Source of the DNA: Thermobifida cellulosilytica TB100
Lineage (GTDB): Bacteria > Actinomycetota > Actinomycetes > Streptosporangiales > Streptosporangiaceae
DNA length: 64,000 nt
Direction: 5' to 3'
Assembly: GCF_001517975.1 (NCBI RefSeq)
Contig: NZ_KQ950184.1
Span: 104,929-168,928, forward strand
The notes beneath the pieces are model-generated. The model saw only the letters and a list, made by a program, of their open reading frames with translations, was not told where the DNA came from and did not search any database. Of this stretch, positions 27,346 through 37,045 are shown in pieces. The translations under genes were made by a program, and so were the position numbers. Positions within the stretch are counted from its first letter, which is position 1. Every line of letters starts with the position of its first letter.

Positions 27346-29451
27346 GTGACCGCCCTCACCACTGACTTCCACGACCCCGAGGAATACTCCGCTCGGCACC
27401 TTTCGGTCCTGGAAGGTCTCGAGGCGGTCCGCAAGCGGCCGGGCATGTACATCGGCTCCACGGACAGCCGCGGCCTCACCCACTGCATGTGGGAGATCAT
27501 CGACAACTCCGTCGACGAGGCCCTCGCGGGCCACTGCACCCGCATCGACGTGGTGCTGCACGCCGACGGCTCGGTCGAGGTGCGTGACAACGGGCGCGGC
27601 ATCCCGGTCGACATCGAGCCCCGCACCGGGCTGAGCGGCGTGGAGCTGGTCATGACCAAGCTGCACGCCGGAGGCAAGTTCGGCTCCGGCTCCTACACCG
27701 CCTCCGGCGGCCTGCACGGCGTGGGCGCCTCCGTGGTGAACGCGCTGTCGGCGCGCCTGGACGTCGAGGTGGACCGGCAGGGGCACACCCACGCGATGAG
27801 CTTCCGGCGCGGCATCCCCGGTGTCTTCGACGCCGACGGCCCCGACGCCGGCTTCACCCCCCGGTCCGGCCTGGAGCAGGTGCGCCGGATCGCCAAGAAG
27901 GTCACCGGCACCCGGGTGCGGTTCTGGGCCGACCGGCAGATCTTCCTCAAGGACGCCGACATCGCCCGCGAGGCCCTGCTGGACCGCGCCCGCCAGACCG
28001 CCTTCCTCGTCCCCGGACTGACCATCTCGGTCCGCGACGAGCGGACCGAGGGCGAGGAGCCCTACGAGGAGGAGTTCCGCTTCGACGGCGGGATCAGCGA
28101 GTTCTGCGCCTACCTGGCCCCCGACCCGGAGGTCTGCCCGGTGCTGCGGATCGAGGGCAGCGGCAACTTCACCGAGACCGTGCCGGTCCTCGACGAGCAG
28201 GGCCACATGGTCCCCACCGACGTGGAGCGGCGGCTCGACGTGGACGTCGCGCTGCGCTGGGGCACCGGCTACGACACCACGGTCCGCTCCTTCGTGAACG
28301 TCATCGCCACCCCCAAGGGCGGCACCCACCTGGCGGGGTTCGAACGCGCCCTGGTGCGCGTGGTCAACGACCAACTGCGCGCCACCAAGCTCCTCAGAGC
28401 CAGCGACGACCCCGTCACCAAGGAGGACGTCCTGGAAGGGCTCACCGCCGTGGTCACGGTGCGCCTGCCCGAACCGCAGTTCGAGGGGCAGACCAAGGAG
28501 ATCCTCGGCACCTCGGCGGCCAGCCGGATCGTCTCCCAGGTCGTGGGACGGGAGCTGCGCACCTTCCTGACCTCCACCAAGCGGACCGAGAAGCAGCAGG
28601 CCCGCGCGGTGCTGGAGAAGATCGTCAACGCGGCCAAGGCGCGCCTGGCCGCCCGCCAGCAGCGCGAGACCCAGCGGCGCAAGAACGCCCTGGAGAACTC
28701 GGCGCTGCCCGCCAAGCTGGTGGACTGCCGCAGCGAGGGCCTGGAGCGCAGCGAGCTGTTCATCGTCGAGGGCGACTCCGCGCTGGGCACCGCCAAACTC
28801 GCCCGCGACTCCGAGTTCCAGGCACTGCTGCCGATCCGCGGCAAGATCCTCAACGTGCAGAAGGCCTCCGTGGCCGACATGCTCAAGAACGCCGAGTGCG
28901 CCGCGATCATCCAGGTCATCGGCGCCGGATCGGGCCGCAGCTTCGACCTGGACGCCGCCCGCTACGGCCGGGTCATCCTGATGGCCGACGCCGACGTGGA
29001 CGGCGCGCACATCCGCTGCCTGCTGCTGACGCTGTTCTACCGCTACATGCGTCCCATGCTGGAGGCGGGCCGGGTGTTCGCCGCCGTGCCGCCGCTGCAC
29101 CGCATCGAGCTGACCAACGTGCGCAGGAAGCGCGGTGCCCGGCCCGAGGACCGCTACATCTACACCTACTCCGACGCCGAGCTGCACCGGAAGCTGCTGG
29201 AACTGGAGAAGAAGGGCATCACCTGGAAGGAGCCCGTGCAGCGGTACAAGGGCCTCGGCGAGATGGACGCCGACCAGTTGGCGGAGACCACGATGGACCC
29301 GCGCCACCGCACGCTGCGCCGCATCCGCGTGGACCAGGCGGAGGAGGCCGCCGCGGTGTTCGAACTCCTCATGGGCAACGAGGTCGCGCCGCGCCGCGCG
29401 TTCATCGCCCAGGGCGCCCGGGAGCTCGACCTCAGCCGCATCGACACCTGA
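27346..29451 (+). CDS. parE: Type IIA topoisomerase subunit B (ParE-type)
   Basis: ATPase subunit of DNA topoisomerase IV/second gyrase-like enzyme, working with the ParC-type subunit encoded at 30529-33027. GTG start with AGGAGAG five bases upstream; 701 residues. GHKL ATPase: EIIDNSVDEALAGHC, DNGRGIPVD, GGLHGVGASVVNALS. Transducer domain in the middle, then the Toprim region with EGDSALGTAKLARD and MADADVDGAHIRCLLL, and the C-terminal QRYKGLGEMDADQL block. gyrB of actinomycetes normally sits by dnaA/recF, so this copy away from that cluster and near parC fits topoisomerase IV. Confidence 0.94.
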   Translation: MTALTTDFHDPEEYSARHLSVLEGLEAVRKRPGMYIGSTDSRGLTHCMWEIIDNSVDEALAGHCTRIDVVLHADGSVEVRDNGRGIPVDIEPRTGLSGVELVMTKLHAGGKFGSGSYTASGGLHGVGASVVNALSARLDVEVDRQGHTHAMSFRRGIPGVFDADGPDAGFTPRSGLEQVRRIAKKVTGTRVRFWADRQIFLKDADIAREALLDRARQTAFLVPGLTISVRDERTEGEEPYEEEFRFDGGISEFCAYLAPDPEVCPVLRIEGSGNFTETVPVLDEQGHMVPTDVERRLDVDVALRWGTGYDTTVRSFVNVIATPKGGTHLAGFERALVRVVNDQLRATKLLRASDDPVTKEDVLEGLTAVVTVRLPEPQFEGQTKEILGTSAASRIVSQVVGRELRTFLTSTKRTEKQQARAVLEKIVNAAKARLAARQQRETQRRKNALENSALPAKLVDCRSEGLERSELFIVEGDSALGTAKLARDSEFQALLPIRGKILNVQKASVADMLKNAECAAIIQVIGAGSGRSFDLDAARYGRVILMADADVDGAHIRCLLLTLFYRYMRPMLEAGRVFAAVPPLHRIELTNVRRKRGARPEDRYIYTYSDAELHRKLLELEKKGITWKEPVQRYKGLGEMDADQLAETTMDPRHRTLRRIRVDQAEEAAAVFELLMGNEVAPRRAFIAQGARELDLSRIDT

Positions 29452-29466
29452 CCCCGGTGACGCGCC

Positions 29467-29493
29467 GGGGCCGCGCCCGGCGGGCGCGGCCCC
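29467..29493. terminator. parE terminator, possibly bidirectional
   Basis: GGGGCCGCGCCC-GGC-GGGCGCGGCCCC, 12-bp stem between convergent parE and the TPR gene. Confidence 0.65.
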
Positions 29494-29511
29494 GAAACCT
29501 CGACGAGGGGG

Positions 29512-29835
29512 TCAGTCGAGCGAACCGCCCGACATGATCGCGTGCATCCTGCGGTGGGGGGCTGCCTCGGAGCCCCGGTTCTGTCGTTCCAGCGAGCGGG
29601 CGAGCGCGATGTGCGCCCAGGCGTCGCACGGGTCGAGCTCGATGAGCCTACGGAAGGTCTGTTCAGCTTTGGCGAGCTGAGCCGAGTGGTAGTAGGAGCG
29701 TCCCAGTAACTCCAGAACGGTCCGGTTGTGGGGCTCCGCCTCCGCGAGCGGGGCCAGGACCCGGGCCGCGCCGATCGGATCGCCGAGGTCGAAGTGCTGC
29801 CTGCCGCGTCGGTAGATGTCGTAACTGCTCTCCAC
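29512..29835 (-). CDS. Tetratricopeptide-repeat protein
   Basis: 107 residues from the GTG at 29835, with AAAGGAG about seven bases upstream; longer in-frame starts have no ribosome site. Residues ~5-90 are two to three TPR units (ARVLAPLAEAEPHNRTVLELLGRSYY; KAEQTFRRLIELDPCDAWAHIALARSLE), so it is a protein-interaction module. No enzymatic domain is present. It may be co-transcribed after the carbonic anhydrase, 83 bases upstream on the same strand. Confidence 0.87.
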   Translation of the reverse strand: MESSYDIYRRGRQHFDLGDPIGAARVLAPLAEAEPHNRTVLELLGRSYYHSAQLAKAEQTFRRLIELDPCDAWAHIALARSLERQNRGSEAAPHRRMHAIMSGGSLD

Positions 29836-29918
29836 CCTCGCACTCCTTTCCTCGGGAAGCACAACAGTGCCCCCCAGAGGGGAATTCCCGGCGCTCGCGG
29901 CCCTGACACCGCGGGCTC

Positions 29919-30422
29919 TCAGAGGTCCAGCGGGGTCACCCGTCCGGAGTCGACGTCGTAGAGGGCGCCCATGACCGCCAGGTCGTTCGGGAGCAGCGGG
30001 TGGTGCCGGATGCGCTCCAGGTCGTGGAAGAGCGCCCCGATCTGGTCGCGGTCGGTGTGGAACTCCAGGCTGCGGGTGTCCACCCCGTACTTGGCGGCGA
30101 TGAGGTCGTGCACCTCGTCGTCGCTCGCCACCGAGGCCATCTTGCACCGGGTGTGCGGCAGCACCATGACCCGGTTCACTCCCAGCAGGTACACCGCCAG
30201 GACCAGGGTGCGCAGGGTGTCGTCGGTGACCCGGGCACCGGCGTTGCGCAGGATCTTGGCGTCGCCGGGCTTGAGCCCGAGCATGTCCAAGGGCTCGATG
30301 CGCGAGTCCATACAGGTCACGAGGGCCAGGCCGCGGGCGGCCACCGGCTGTAGGCCGGCCAGGCCGAACGAGCGGACGTACTTCTCGTTGGCGGCGAGGA
30401 CGTCGTCGAAGGCAGTGCTCAC
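29919..30422 (-). CDS. Beta-carbonic anhydrase
   Basis: Interconverts CO2 and bicarbonate. GTG start at 30422 with GGAGG five bases upstream; 167 residues. Zinc ligands and dyad are in place: Cys37, Asp39 and Arg41 (VTCMDSRIEP), His90 and Cys93 (LPHTRCKM). The short form matches the actinobacterial small beta class. It lies between parC and the TPR gene on the same strand, downstream of the parC terminator. Confidence 0.93.
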   Translation of the reverse strand: MSTAFDDVLAANEKYVRSFGLAGLQPVAARGLALVTCMDSRIEPLDMLGLKPGDAKILRNAGARVTDDTLRTLVLAVYLLGVNRVMVLPHTRCKMASVASDDEVHDLIAAKYGVDTRSLEFHTDRDQIGALFHDLERIRHHPLLPNDLAVMGALYDVDSGRVTPLDL

Positions 30423-30462
30423 AGGCGCCTCCAAGGCGTGGTGGGGTCTTGTGCGGTTAAAA

Positions 30463-30494
30463 ACACGGGCAAGGCCGCGCGGCCTTGCCCGTGT
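30463..30494 (-). terminator. parC intrinsic terminator
   Basis: On the minus strand ACACGGGCAAGGCC, loop, GGCCTTGCCCGTGT form a 14-16 bp perfect stem followed directly by TTTTTAA. This is the clearest Rho-independent terminator in the window. Confidence 0.85.
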
Positions 30495-30528
30495 CTGACA
30501 GGGCTGTTCCCCGAATGGCCGGGCCCAA

Positions 30529-33027
30529 TCATCCGCTGGTCAGAGCGGCCGCCACCGTCCCGGTGTCCACTTGTCCGGTGCCCACCGAGGCGATGGGCCG
30601 CGGCAGCGCCTCGCCCGAGGCGTCCCGCCGCTCCACCGGGTCGGGAAGCCGGACCGGGCCGCCGTCGGCGCGGAAGGCCCGCGCCGGGGAACGTCCCACC
30701 CAGGCGAACAGCAGTATGTCCTCCCCCTTGAGGAAGCGCTGGCAGCGCACCCCCCCTGTGGCGCGGCCCTTGGCGGGGAAGGCCGAGAAGGGGGTCTGCT
30801 TGGCCGTTCCGGTCTGCGTGTCGGGCAGTGCGTTGCTGCTGCCCGCGACCGTGACGACCACGGTGTCCTCGGGCGAGGTCACCGCGCCGAACCACAGCGC
30901 GTGCGCGCCCTCGCCCAGGCGGATGCCGGCCACCCCGCCCGCGTTGCGCCCCTGCGGGCGCACCGAGGAGGCCGGGAAGCGCAGCAACTGGGCGTCGGAG
31001 GTGACGAAGACGAGGTCCTCCTCGCCGGTGACGAGCTGGGTGGCGCCGACCAGCCGGTCGCCCGGCCGCAGGTTGATGATCTCGAAGTCGTCCTTGTTCT
31101 GCGGGTAGTCCCCGCCGACCCGTTTGACGACGCCCTGGCGGGTGCCCACGGCCAGCCCTGGGCCGTCCCCGCCGAGCGCGGCCAGGGCGATCACCCGCTC
31201 TCCCTCGTCGAGCTGCACGAACTCGGTGACCGGCAGGCCGGAGGCGATCGCCGGGGCGTCGGCGGCCTCCATGGGGAGCTCGGGAAGCTCCAGCACCGGC
31301 ACCCGGATCATCCGCCCCAGGTCGGTGACGAGCCCGACCTCGCCGCGCACGGTGGCCCGCACGTTGGACGCCATCGCGTCGTGCCGGGCCCGCGGCCCCT
31401 CGAACATCGGCGGCAGTTGCGCGCCCGGGGTGCGGCCCAGCAGGCCGCTGGTGCTCAGCAGCACGTGGCAGGGGTCGTCGCCGACCTCCAGCGGGATCGC
31501 GGAGGTGCGCTGCTCGCCGGAGCTCTCCCGCAGCACGGTGCGGCGCGGGGTGGCGAACTCCTTGGCCACCGCGGCCAGCTCCTTGGAGACCAGCCTGCGC
31601 AGCTTGCGGTCGGACTCCAGGATCGCGGTCAGCTCGCCGATCTCGGCGTTGAGGGTGTCGCGTTCGCGCTCCAGCTCCAGCGTGTCGTAGCGGGTGAGGC
31701 GGCGCAGCGGCGTGTCGAGGATGTAGCGGGCCTGCGTCTCGGACAGATCGAAGGCCTCCATCAGCCGCTGCCGGGCCTGGGCGGAGTCCTCGGAGTCGCG
31801 GATGAGCGCGATGACCCGGTCGATGTCGGCCAGCGCCACCAGCAGGCCCGCCACCAGGTGGAGGCGCTCCTGGCGCTTGGCGCGGCGGTGCTCGCAGCGG
31901 CGGCGCACCACCTCGATGCGGTGGTTGACGTAGACCAGCAGCAGGTCGCGCAGGCCGAGGGTCTGCGGCTGGCCGTCCACCAGCGCGACGTTGTTGATGC
32001 CGAAGGTCTCCTCCATCGGGGTGAGCCGGTAGAGCTCCTCCAGCACGGCCTCCGGGTTGAAGCCGTTCTTCAGCTCGATCACCAGCCGCAGGCCCTGGTT
32101 GCGGTCGGTGAGGTCCTTCAGGTCCGAGATGCCCTGCAACTTCTTGGCTTGGACCAGCTCCTTGATGCGGCTGACGACCTTCTCGGGGCCGACGTTGTAG
32201 GGAAGCTCGGTGACGACCAGGCCGGTGCGGCGCGGGGTGATCTTCTCGATGGACACGGTGGCGCGGGTGCGGAAGGTGCCGCGGCCCTTGGCGTAGGCGT
32301 CCCGGATGCCGTCCAGCCCGATGATGGTCCCGCCGGTGGGCAGGTCGGGGCCGGGGATGAACTCCATGAGCTCCTCGAGGGTGGCGTCGGGGTGCGCGAG
32401 CAGGTGCCGCGCCGCCGCGACGACCTCGCCGAGGTTGTGCGGGGCCATGTTGGTGGCCATGCCCACCGCGATGCCCGAGGCGCCGTTGACCAGCAGGTTC
32501 GGGAAGGCCGCGGGCAGCACCTCCGGTTCGGTCTCCTGGCCGTCGTAGTTGGGCCGGAAGTCCACCACGTCCTCGTCGATGGACTCCACCATCAGCGTGG
32601 CCGCGCGGGCCAGGCGCGCCTCGGTGTAGCGCATGGCCGCGGGGGCGTCGTCACCGCCGAGGGAGCCGAAGTTGCCGTGCCCGTCCACCAGGGGGACCCG
32701 CATGGCGAAGGGCTGGCTCAGCCGCACCAGCGCGTCGTAGATCGCGCTGTCGCCGTGCGGGTGCAGCTTGCCCATCACCTCGCCGACCACGCGGGCGCAC
32801 TTGACGTGCGCCCGGTCGGGGCGCAGCCCCATCTCGTTCATCTGGTAGAGGATGCGCCGCTGGACCGGCTTGAGGCCGTCGCGGGCGTCGGGAAGCGCAC
32901 GCTGGTAGATGACCGAGTAGGCGTACTCCAGGAAACTGCCGCGCATTTCCTCGGAGACGTCGATGTCGATGATCTTCTCGGTGAGTTCCTCGGGCGGCGG
33001 GGACGTTGTACGGGCCATGTCCGCCAT
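30529..33027 (-). CDS. parC: Type IIA topoisomerase subunit A (ParC-type)
   Basis: DNA breakage-reunion subunit partnering ParE. 832 residues from the ATG at 33027; an internal ATG at 33018 is possible. The winged-helix active region includes [34 protein letters not shown] and the catalytic Tyr in [32 protein letters not shown] and the coiled-coil/[18 protein letters not shown] block follow. The C-terminal ~300 residues form beta-propeller repeats ([35 protein letters not shown]) and end without the acidic tail of many GyrA proteins. It faces parE, with two unrelated genes in between. Confidence 0.94.
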   Translation of the reverse strand: MADMARTTSPPPEELTEKIIDIDVSEEMRGSFLEYAYSVIYQRALPDARDGLKPVQRRILYQMNEMGLRPDRAHVKCARVVGEVMGKLHPHGDSAIYDALVRLSQPFAMRVPLVDGHGNFGSLGGDDAPAAMRYTEARLARAATLMVESIDEDVVDFRPNYDGQETEPEVLPAAFPNLLVNGASGIAVGMATNMAPHNLGEVVAAARHLLAHPDATLEELMEFIPGPDLPTGGTIIGLDGIRDAYAKGRGTFRTRATVSIEKITPRRTGLVVTELPYNVGPEKVVSRIKELVQAKKLQGISDLKDLTDRNQGLRLVIELKNGFNPEAVLEELYRLTPMEETFGINNVALVDGQPQTLGLRDLLLVYVNHRIEVVRRRCEHRRAKRQERLHLVAGLLVALADIDRVIALIRDSEDSAQARQRLMEAFDLSETQARYILDTPLRRLTRYDTLELERERDTLNAEIGELTAILESDRKLRRLVSKELAAVAKEFATPRRTVLRESSGEQRTSAIPLEVGDDPCHVLLSTSGLLGRTPGAQLPPMFEGPRARHDAMASNVRATVRGEVGLVTDLGRMIRVPVLELPELPMEAADAPAIASGLPVTEFVQLDEGERVIALAALGGDGPGLAVGTRQGVVKRVGGDYPQNKDDFEIINLRPGDRLVGATQLVTGEEDLVFVTSDAQLLRFPASSVRPQGRNAGGVAGIRLGEGAHALWFGAVTSPEDTVVVTVAGSSNALPDTQTGTAKQTPFSAFPAKGRATGGVRCQRFLKGEDILLFAWVGRSPARAFRADGGPVRLPDPVERRDASGEALPRPIASVGTGQVDTGTVAAALTSG

Positions 33028-33513
33028 TGTGACCTGTGTGTGAGACAGGCGCGAACCGGGAAGGTGTCCCCGACACCCCCCCGCACGTGCGCGTCGGCGG
33101 CGCCCCGACCGGTCGGAGGCCCGGACCGTCCGGCCTTCGCGGCGGGACCCGTCGCGCGGCCTCGCCCCCGGTGCCGGAAGAACGGGAGGAGGGGAGGTCA
33201 GGAGGAGAGCACGCCCGGGCCGCCGTCCACGAATCCGGTGAGAACCGCCACCCCGGTTTTTCCCCGCTGCGGGACAACCGGAGCGGTCGGGCGCTGGTCA
33301 CCCCCTCCCACCAGCGCGAACACGGAGAGCGAACCGGTGGTGCGGGGTGGATGCGGGCGGAGAATAGTACACCCGTTTCTCCCGGAGTCAAACCGGGGAG
33401 CGTGTAGTGCCGGTAACCTTTGGGTGACCCGTCCATCCAGCCACGCTTCATCCGCCCGTCCGCCGCCCGGTGGTGAGAAGGCGCGCCTCCGGTCTGACTG
33501 TTCATGGACGTTC
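33028..33513. other. Divergent intergenic region, parC / Mrp operon
   Basis: 486 bases with no gene I can support. It should hold the parC and mrpA promoters. No riboswitch or known operator was recognised. Confidence 0.5.
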
Positions 33514-35994
33514 ATGCTGCTGCCCTTGGTCATCGCGCTCCACGCACTCACCGCCGTCGTTACGCCGCCGCTGACCCGCATCCTCGGGCCCCGCGTCTTC
33601 CTGGTGGCCGCCCTGCCCCTGGGCCTGACCGCGGCCTGGGTCCTGGCGCGGACGCCCGGCATCCTCCGCGGCCACCCGGTCGAGGCCTCCGTCCCCTGGG
33701 CGCCGGCCCTGGGCATCGTCCTCGACTTCCGTGTCGACGCGCTGTCGGTCGCGATGGTGCTGCTGGTGTCCGGGGTGGGCGCCGTCATCTTCTGCTACGC
33801 TGCCGCCTACTTCCACCGGGGGGAACGCGCCCTGGGACGGCTCGTCGGCGTGCTGGTGCTGTTCGCCGCCGCCATGTTCGGCGTGGTCACCGCCGACAAC
33901 CTGTTCGCGCTCTACGTCTTCTGGGAGCTGACCTCGGTCTCCTCGTTCCTGCTGGTCGCCCACGCCGACCAGCGGGAGAGCGCCCGCCGCGCGGCGACCC
34001 AGGCGCTGGTCACCACCGCCGGGTCCGGGCTGCTCATGCTGATCGGCTTCATCCTGCTGGGCCACCTCGGCGGCACCTACCGCATCTCCGAACTGGTCGC
34101 CGACCCGCCGCCGGGGAGCCCGTGGCTGTCGGCCGCCCTGGTGCTGGTCCTCGTCGGGGCGTTCGCCAAGTCCGCGCAGGCCCCCCTGCACTACTGGCTT
34201 CCCGCGGCCATGGTGGCGCCCACCCCGGTCAGCGCCTACCTGCACGCCGCGGCCATGGTCAAGGGCGGCGTCTACCTCGTCGCCCGCCTGGCCCCCGGCT
34301 TCGCCGACACCGACCCCTGGCGGCTGCTCGTCCTCGTCTTCGGGGCGGCCACCATGATCCTGGGCGGCTGGCGGGCGCTGCGCCAGGACGACCTGAAACT
34401 CCTGCTCGCCTTCGGAACCGTCAGCCAACTGGGCATGCTCACCGTGCTCGCGGGCGCGGGGACCCACACCGCGGCGGTCGCGGCGATCGGCGCGCTGCTC
34501 GCCCACGGGCTGTTCAAGGCCACCCTGTTCCTCACCGTCGGCGTCATCGACCACCAGGCGGGCACCCGCTCCATCAGCCGCCTCACCGGAGTGGGCCGCC
34601 GCATGCCGCTCCTCGCCGCGGCCGCGGCCCTGGGCGCCGCCTCCATGGCCGGACTGCCCCCGCTGCTGGGCTTCGTCGGCAAGGAGGCCGCGCTGGAGGC
34701 GTTCGTCCCCGGAGCCCACCCCGGCCTGTCCGCCACCGCCTCGGCCGCCGTGCTCGCCTGCCTGGTGCTCGGCTCCGTCCTCACCTTCGCCTACAGCGCC
34801 CGGTTCCTGTGGGGGGCCTTCGCCGACAAGGACACCGTCGCGCCGGTCCCCTTCCCCCGCCCCGGCGCCGCCTTCACCGCGGCTCCCGTCCTGCTCGCAG
34901 CGGCCGGACTGCTGCTCGGCGTCTCCGCCGCCGCCACCGTCGACCCGGTCGCCCAGTCCTACGCCGCACCGTTCCCCGCCCTCCTCCACCCCTACCACCT
35001 GGCCCTGTGGCACGGCCCGACCCCGGCCCTGGCCCTCAGCGCCCTGGTGGTCGCGGCGGGCGCGCTGCTGTTCTGGAAGCGCCGGGCCGTCACCCGCCTG
35101 CAGAACGCCATGCCGAACTGGTACGAGGCCGAGGCGGGGTACAACGCCGTGATCCAGGCCATCCGGTGGACGGCGTTCCACGTCACCAGCCGCACCCAGA
35201 CCGGATCGCTGCCCGTCTACCTGGGCATCATCCTCGCCACCGTGCTGGCGCTGCCCGGCGTCCGCCTGGCCGCCGCCCTGCTCGGCGGCGACGTCGCCGT
35301 GCCCGCCGAGGGCGACGGGCTGCGCCTGTGGGACAGCCCGCTGGAGGTGGTCGTCGTCCTGATCGTCACGGTCACCGCGGTCGCCACGGTGCGCGAACAC
35401 CGCCGGTTCCCCGCGCTCATCCTGATCAGCGCCCTGGGATTCGGCATCGCCGGGCTGTTCGTGCTGCACGGCGCCCCCGACCTGGCGCTGACGCTGGTCC
35501 TGGTGGAGACGCTCACCACGATCATCCTGGTGTTCGTGCTGCGGCGGCTGCCCGCCACCTTCACGACCCGCCCCAACGGCTGGCCGAAGCGGCTGACCGT
35601 GCTGATGTGCGCCGCGGCCGGGACCTTCCTCGCCCTGACACTGTGGCTGGCCTCCCACGCCCGTACGCACCCCCCGGTCTCCCTGGGGTACACCGGCCGG
35701 GCCGCCGAGGCCGGCGGGGACAACCTGGTCAACGTCATCATCGCCGACTTCCGGGCCCTGGACACCCTGGGCGAGGTCGTGGTGCTGGTCACCGCGGCCG
35801 TCGCGGTCGCCTCGCTCGTCCTGCTCAACCGGCGCGACCGCATCATCCGGGCGCCCGAGGCCGACGACTGGGAGGAGACCGCCCAGGCCGACTCCGCCGC
35901 CTCCGACCGGCCGGGACCGCAGCCCGCCGCCCCGGACCCCCTTGCCGCGCCCGGCGCGAACCACGCCCACCGCCACGGCCCGAAGGAGGACTGA
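33514..35994 (+). CDS. mrpA: Mrp Na+/H+ antiporter subunit A
   Basis: Large NuoL-like membrane subunit of the Mrp cation/proton antiporter. 826 residues, ~20 hydrophobic segments. NADH-dehydrogenase-5-like core with the essential Glu/Lys region (LYVFWELTSVSSFLLVAHAD; AKSAQAPLHYWLPAAMVAPTP; HAAAMVKGGVYLVAR), followed by the C-terminal MrpA-specific extension (residues ~600-790) that resembles subunit B/NuoJ-like helices. The ATG at 33514 has no strong ribosome site; earlier in-frame starts give non-hydrophobic N-terminal nonsense. First gene of a seven-gene operon whose members overlap or nearly abut. Confidence 0.96.
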   Translation: MLLPLVIALHALTAVVTPPLTRILGPRVFLVAALPLGLTAAWVLARTPGILRGHPVEASVPWAPALGIVLDFRVDALSVAMVLLVSGVGAVIFCYAAAYFHRGERALGRLVGVLVLFAAAMFGVVTADNLFALYVFWELTSVSSFLLVAHADQRESARRAATQALVTTAGSGLLMLIGFILLGHLGGTYRISELVADPPPGSPWLSAALVLVLVGAFAKSAQAPLHYWLPAAMVAPTPVSAYLHAAAMVKGGVYLVARLAPGFADTDPWRLLVLVFGAATMILGGWRALRQDDLKLLLAFGTVSQLGMLTVLAGAGTHTAAVAAIGALLAHGLFKATLFLTVGVIDHQAGTRSISRLTGVGRRMPLLAAAAALGAASMAGLPPLLGFVGKEAALEAFVPGAHPGLSATASAAVLACLVLGSVLTFAYSARFLWGAFADKDTVAPVPFPRPGAAFTAAPVLLAAAGLLLGVSAAATVDPVAQSYAAPFPALLHPYHLALWHGPTPALALSALVVAAGALLFWKRRAVTRLQNAMPNWYEAEAGYNAVIQAIRWTAFHVTSRTQTGSLPVYLGIILATVLALPGVRLAAALLGGDVAVPAEGDGLRLWDSPLEVVVVLIVTVTAVATVREHRRFPALILISALGFGIAGLFVLHGAPDLALTLVLVETLTTIILVFVLRRLPATFTTRPNGWPKRLTVLMCAAAGTFLALTLWLASHARTHPPVSLGYTGRAAEAGGDNLVNVIIADFRALDTLGEVVVLVTAAVAVASLVLLNRRDRIIRAPEADDWEETAQADSAASDRPGPQPAAPDPLAAPGANHAHRHGPKED

Positions 35995-35996
35995 CC

Positions 35997-36671
35997 ATGT
36001 CCACCGACCGTCCAGAAGGCCGTCCCCTCGTCGCGGGTCCGGGGACGCCCGACGAATCCAGCGGCCCGCCCGAAAGCTGGGAGGCGCCCCGCGAACGCTG
36101 GCTCAGCACCGTGGTCCGCCCCGCCTTCGGCCCGCGCTCGGTGCTGCTGGAGGTCGTCACCCGCCTGCTGGTCCCCGCGATCCTGCTGTTCTCGGTGTTC
36201 CTCCTGGTCTCCGGGCACAACCGGCCGGGCGGGGGCTTCGCCGGGGGGCTCGTGGCCAGCATGGCCTACGTGCTGCGCTACGTCGCGGGCGGCCGTCACG
36301 AGCTGCTCGCCGGGCTGCCCATGCGCCCCAACGGGCTGCTGGCCATCGGCACCCTGCTGGGATGCGTGACGGCGGGCCTGCCGCTGCTGGTCGGCCGCCC
36401 CGTCTTCGACAGCGTCAAGTGGGAGTTCACCCTCCCGCTGTTCGGCGAGGTCAAACTGCTCAGCGCGCTCTTCTTCGAGACCGGGGTCTACCTGATCGTC
36501 GTGGGCCTGGTGCTGTCCGTGGTCGCCGCGCTCGGCGCCCGTATGGAGGCCGAGGAGGAAGAGGCCCGCATCGAGGAGCGGGAACGCGCCTCCCTCCTGC
36601 GGCGCCGCCGCGCCGCCGCGCGTGCCGCAGCCTCCGCCCCGCCCCCCGCAGCCGGGGAGGAGCCGTCGTGA
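35997..36671 (+). CDS. mrpB: Mrp Na+/H+ antiporter subunit B
   Basis: 224 residues, two bases after mrpA, with AAGGAGG within the end of mrpA. A ~40-residue Pro/Glu-rich cytoplasmic N-terminus precedes the MnhB domain: LLVPAILLFSVFLLVSGHNRPGGGFAGGLV carries the conserved GHNxPGGGFxGGL motif. Four hydrophobic helices; the C-terminal 45 residues are highly charged (EEEEARIEERERASLLRRRR). Confidence 0.95.
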   Translation: MSTDRPEGRPLVAGPGTPDESSGPPESWEAPRERWLSTVVRPAFGPRSVLLEVVTRLLVPAILLFSVFLLVSGHNRPGGGFAGGLVASMAYVLRYVAGGRHELLAGLPMRPNGLLAIGTLLGCVTAGLPLLVGRPVFDSVKWEFTLPLFGEVKLLSALFFETGVYLIVVGLVLSVVAALGARMEAEEEEARIEERERASLLRRRRAAARAAASAPPPAAGEEPS

Positions 36672-37045
36672 ACGCGCCCAGCCTCCTCCTCGTCGCCGCC
36701 GTCGCCGTCCTCTACTCCAGCGGCTTCTACCTGCTGCTGCAACGCTCCCTCATGCGCGTGGTGTTCGGCATCCTCATCCTCGGCCACGCCGCCAACCTCT
36801 CCCTGCTGGTCACCGACACCGCCATCACCCTGCCGCCGCTGCTGGGCGGGGAGCCAGGCCAGCAGCTGTCCGACCCCCTGCCGCACGCGATGGCGCTGAC
36901 CGCGATCGTCATCACCTTCGGCGTCACCACCTTCCTGCTGGCCCTGGCCTACCGGGTCTGGCTGGACGACGAGAACGACGAGGTGCCCGACGACCTGGAG
37001 GACCGTCGCATCAGCCGCCTCAAGGAACCGGAGGACTCCTCGTGA
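36668..37045 (+). CDS. mrpC: Mrp Na+/H+ antiporter subunit C
   Basis: 125 residues, GTG start overlapping the mrpB stop (GTGA). NuoK-like three-helix protein with GILILGHAANLSLLV and DPLPHAMALTAIVITFGVTTFLLALAYR, both diagnostic of MrpC. The tail is acidic. Confidence 0.95.
   Translation: MNAPSLLLVAAVAVLYSSGFYLLLQRSLMRVVFGILILGHAANLSLLVTDTAITLPPLLGGEPGQQLSDPLPHAMALTAIVITFGVTTFLLALAYRVWLDDENDEVPDDLEDRRISRLKEPEDSS

Noticed and set aside
30571..33513. Plus-strand open frame running into mrpA from far upstream
   Set aside because: It lies antisense to parC and is not hydrophobic; mrpA proper begins at the ATG at 33514, where transmembrane sequence starts.
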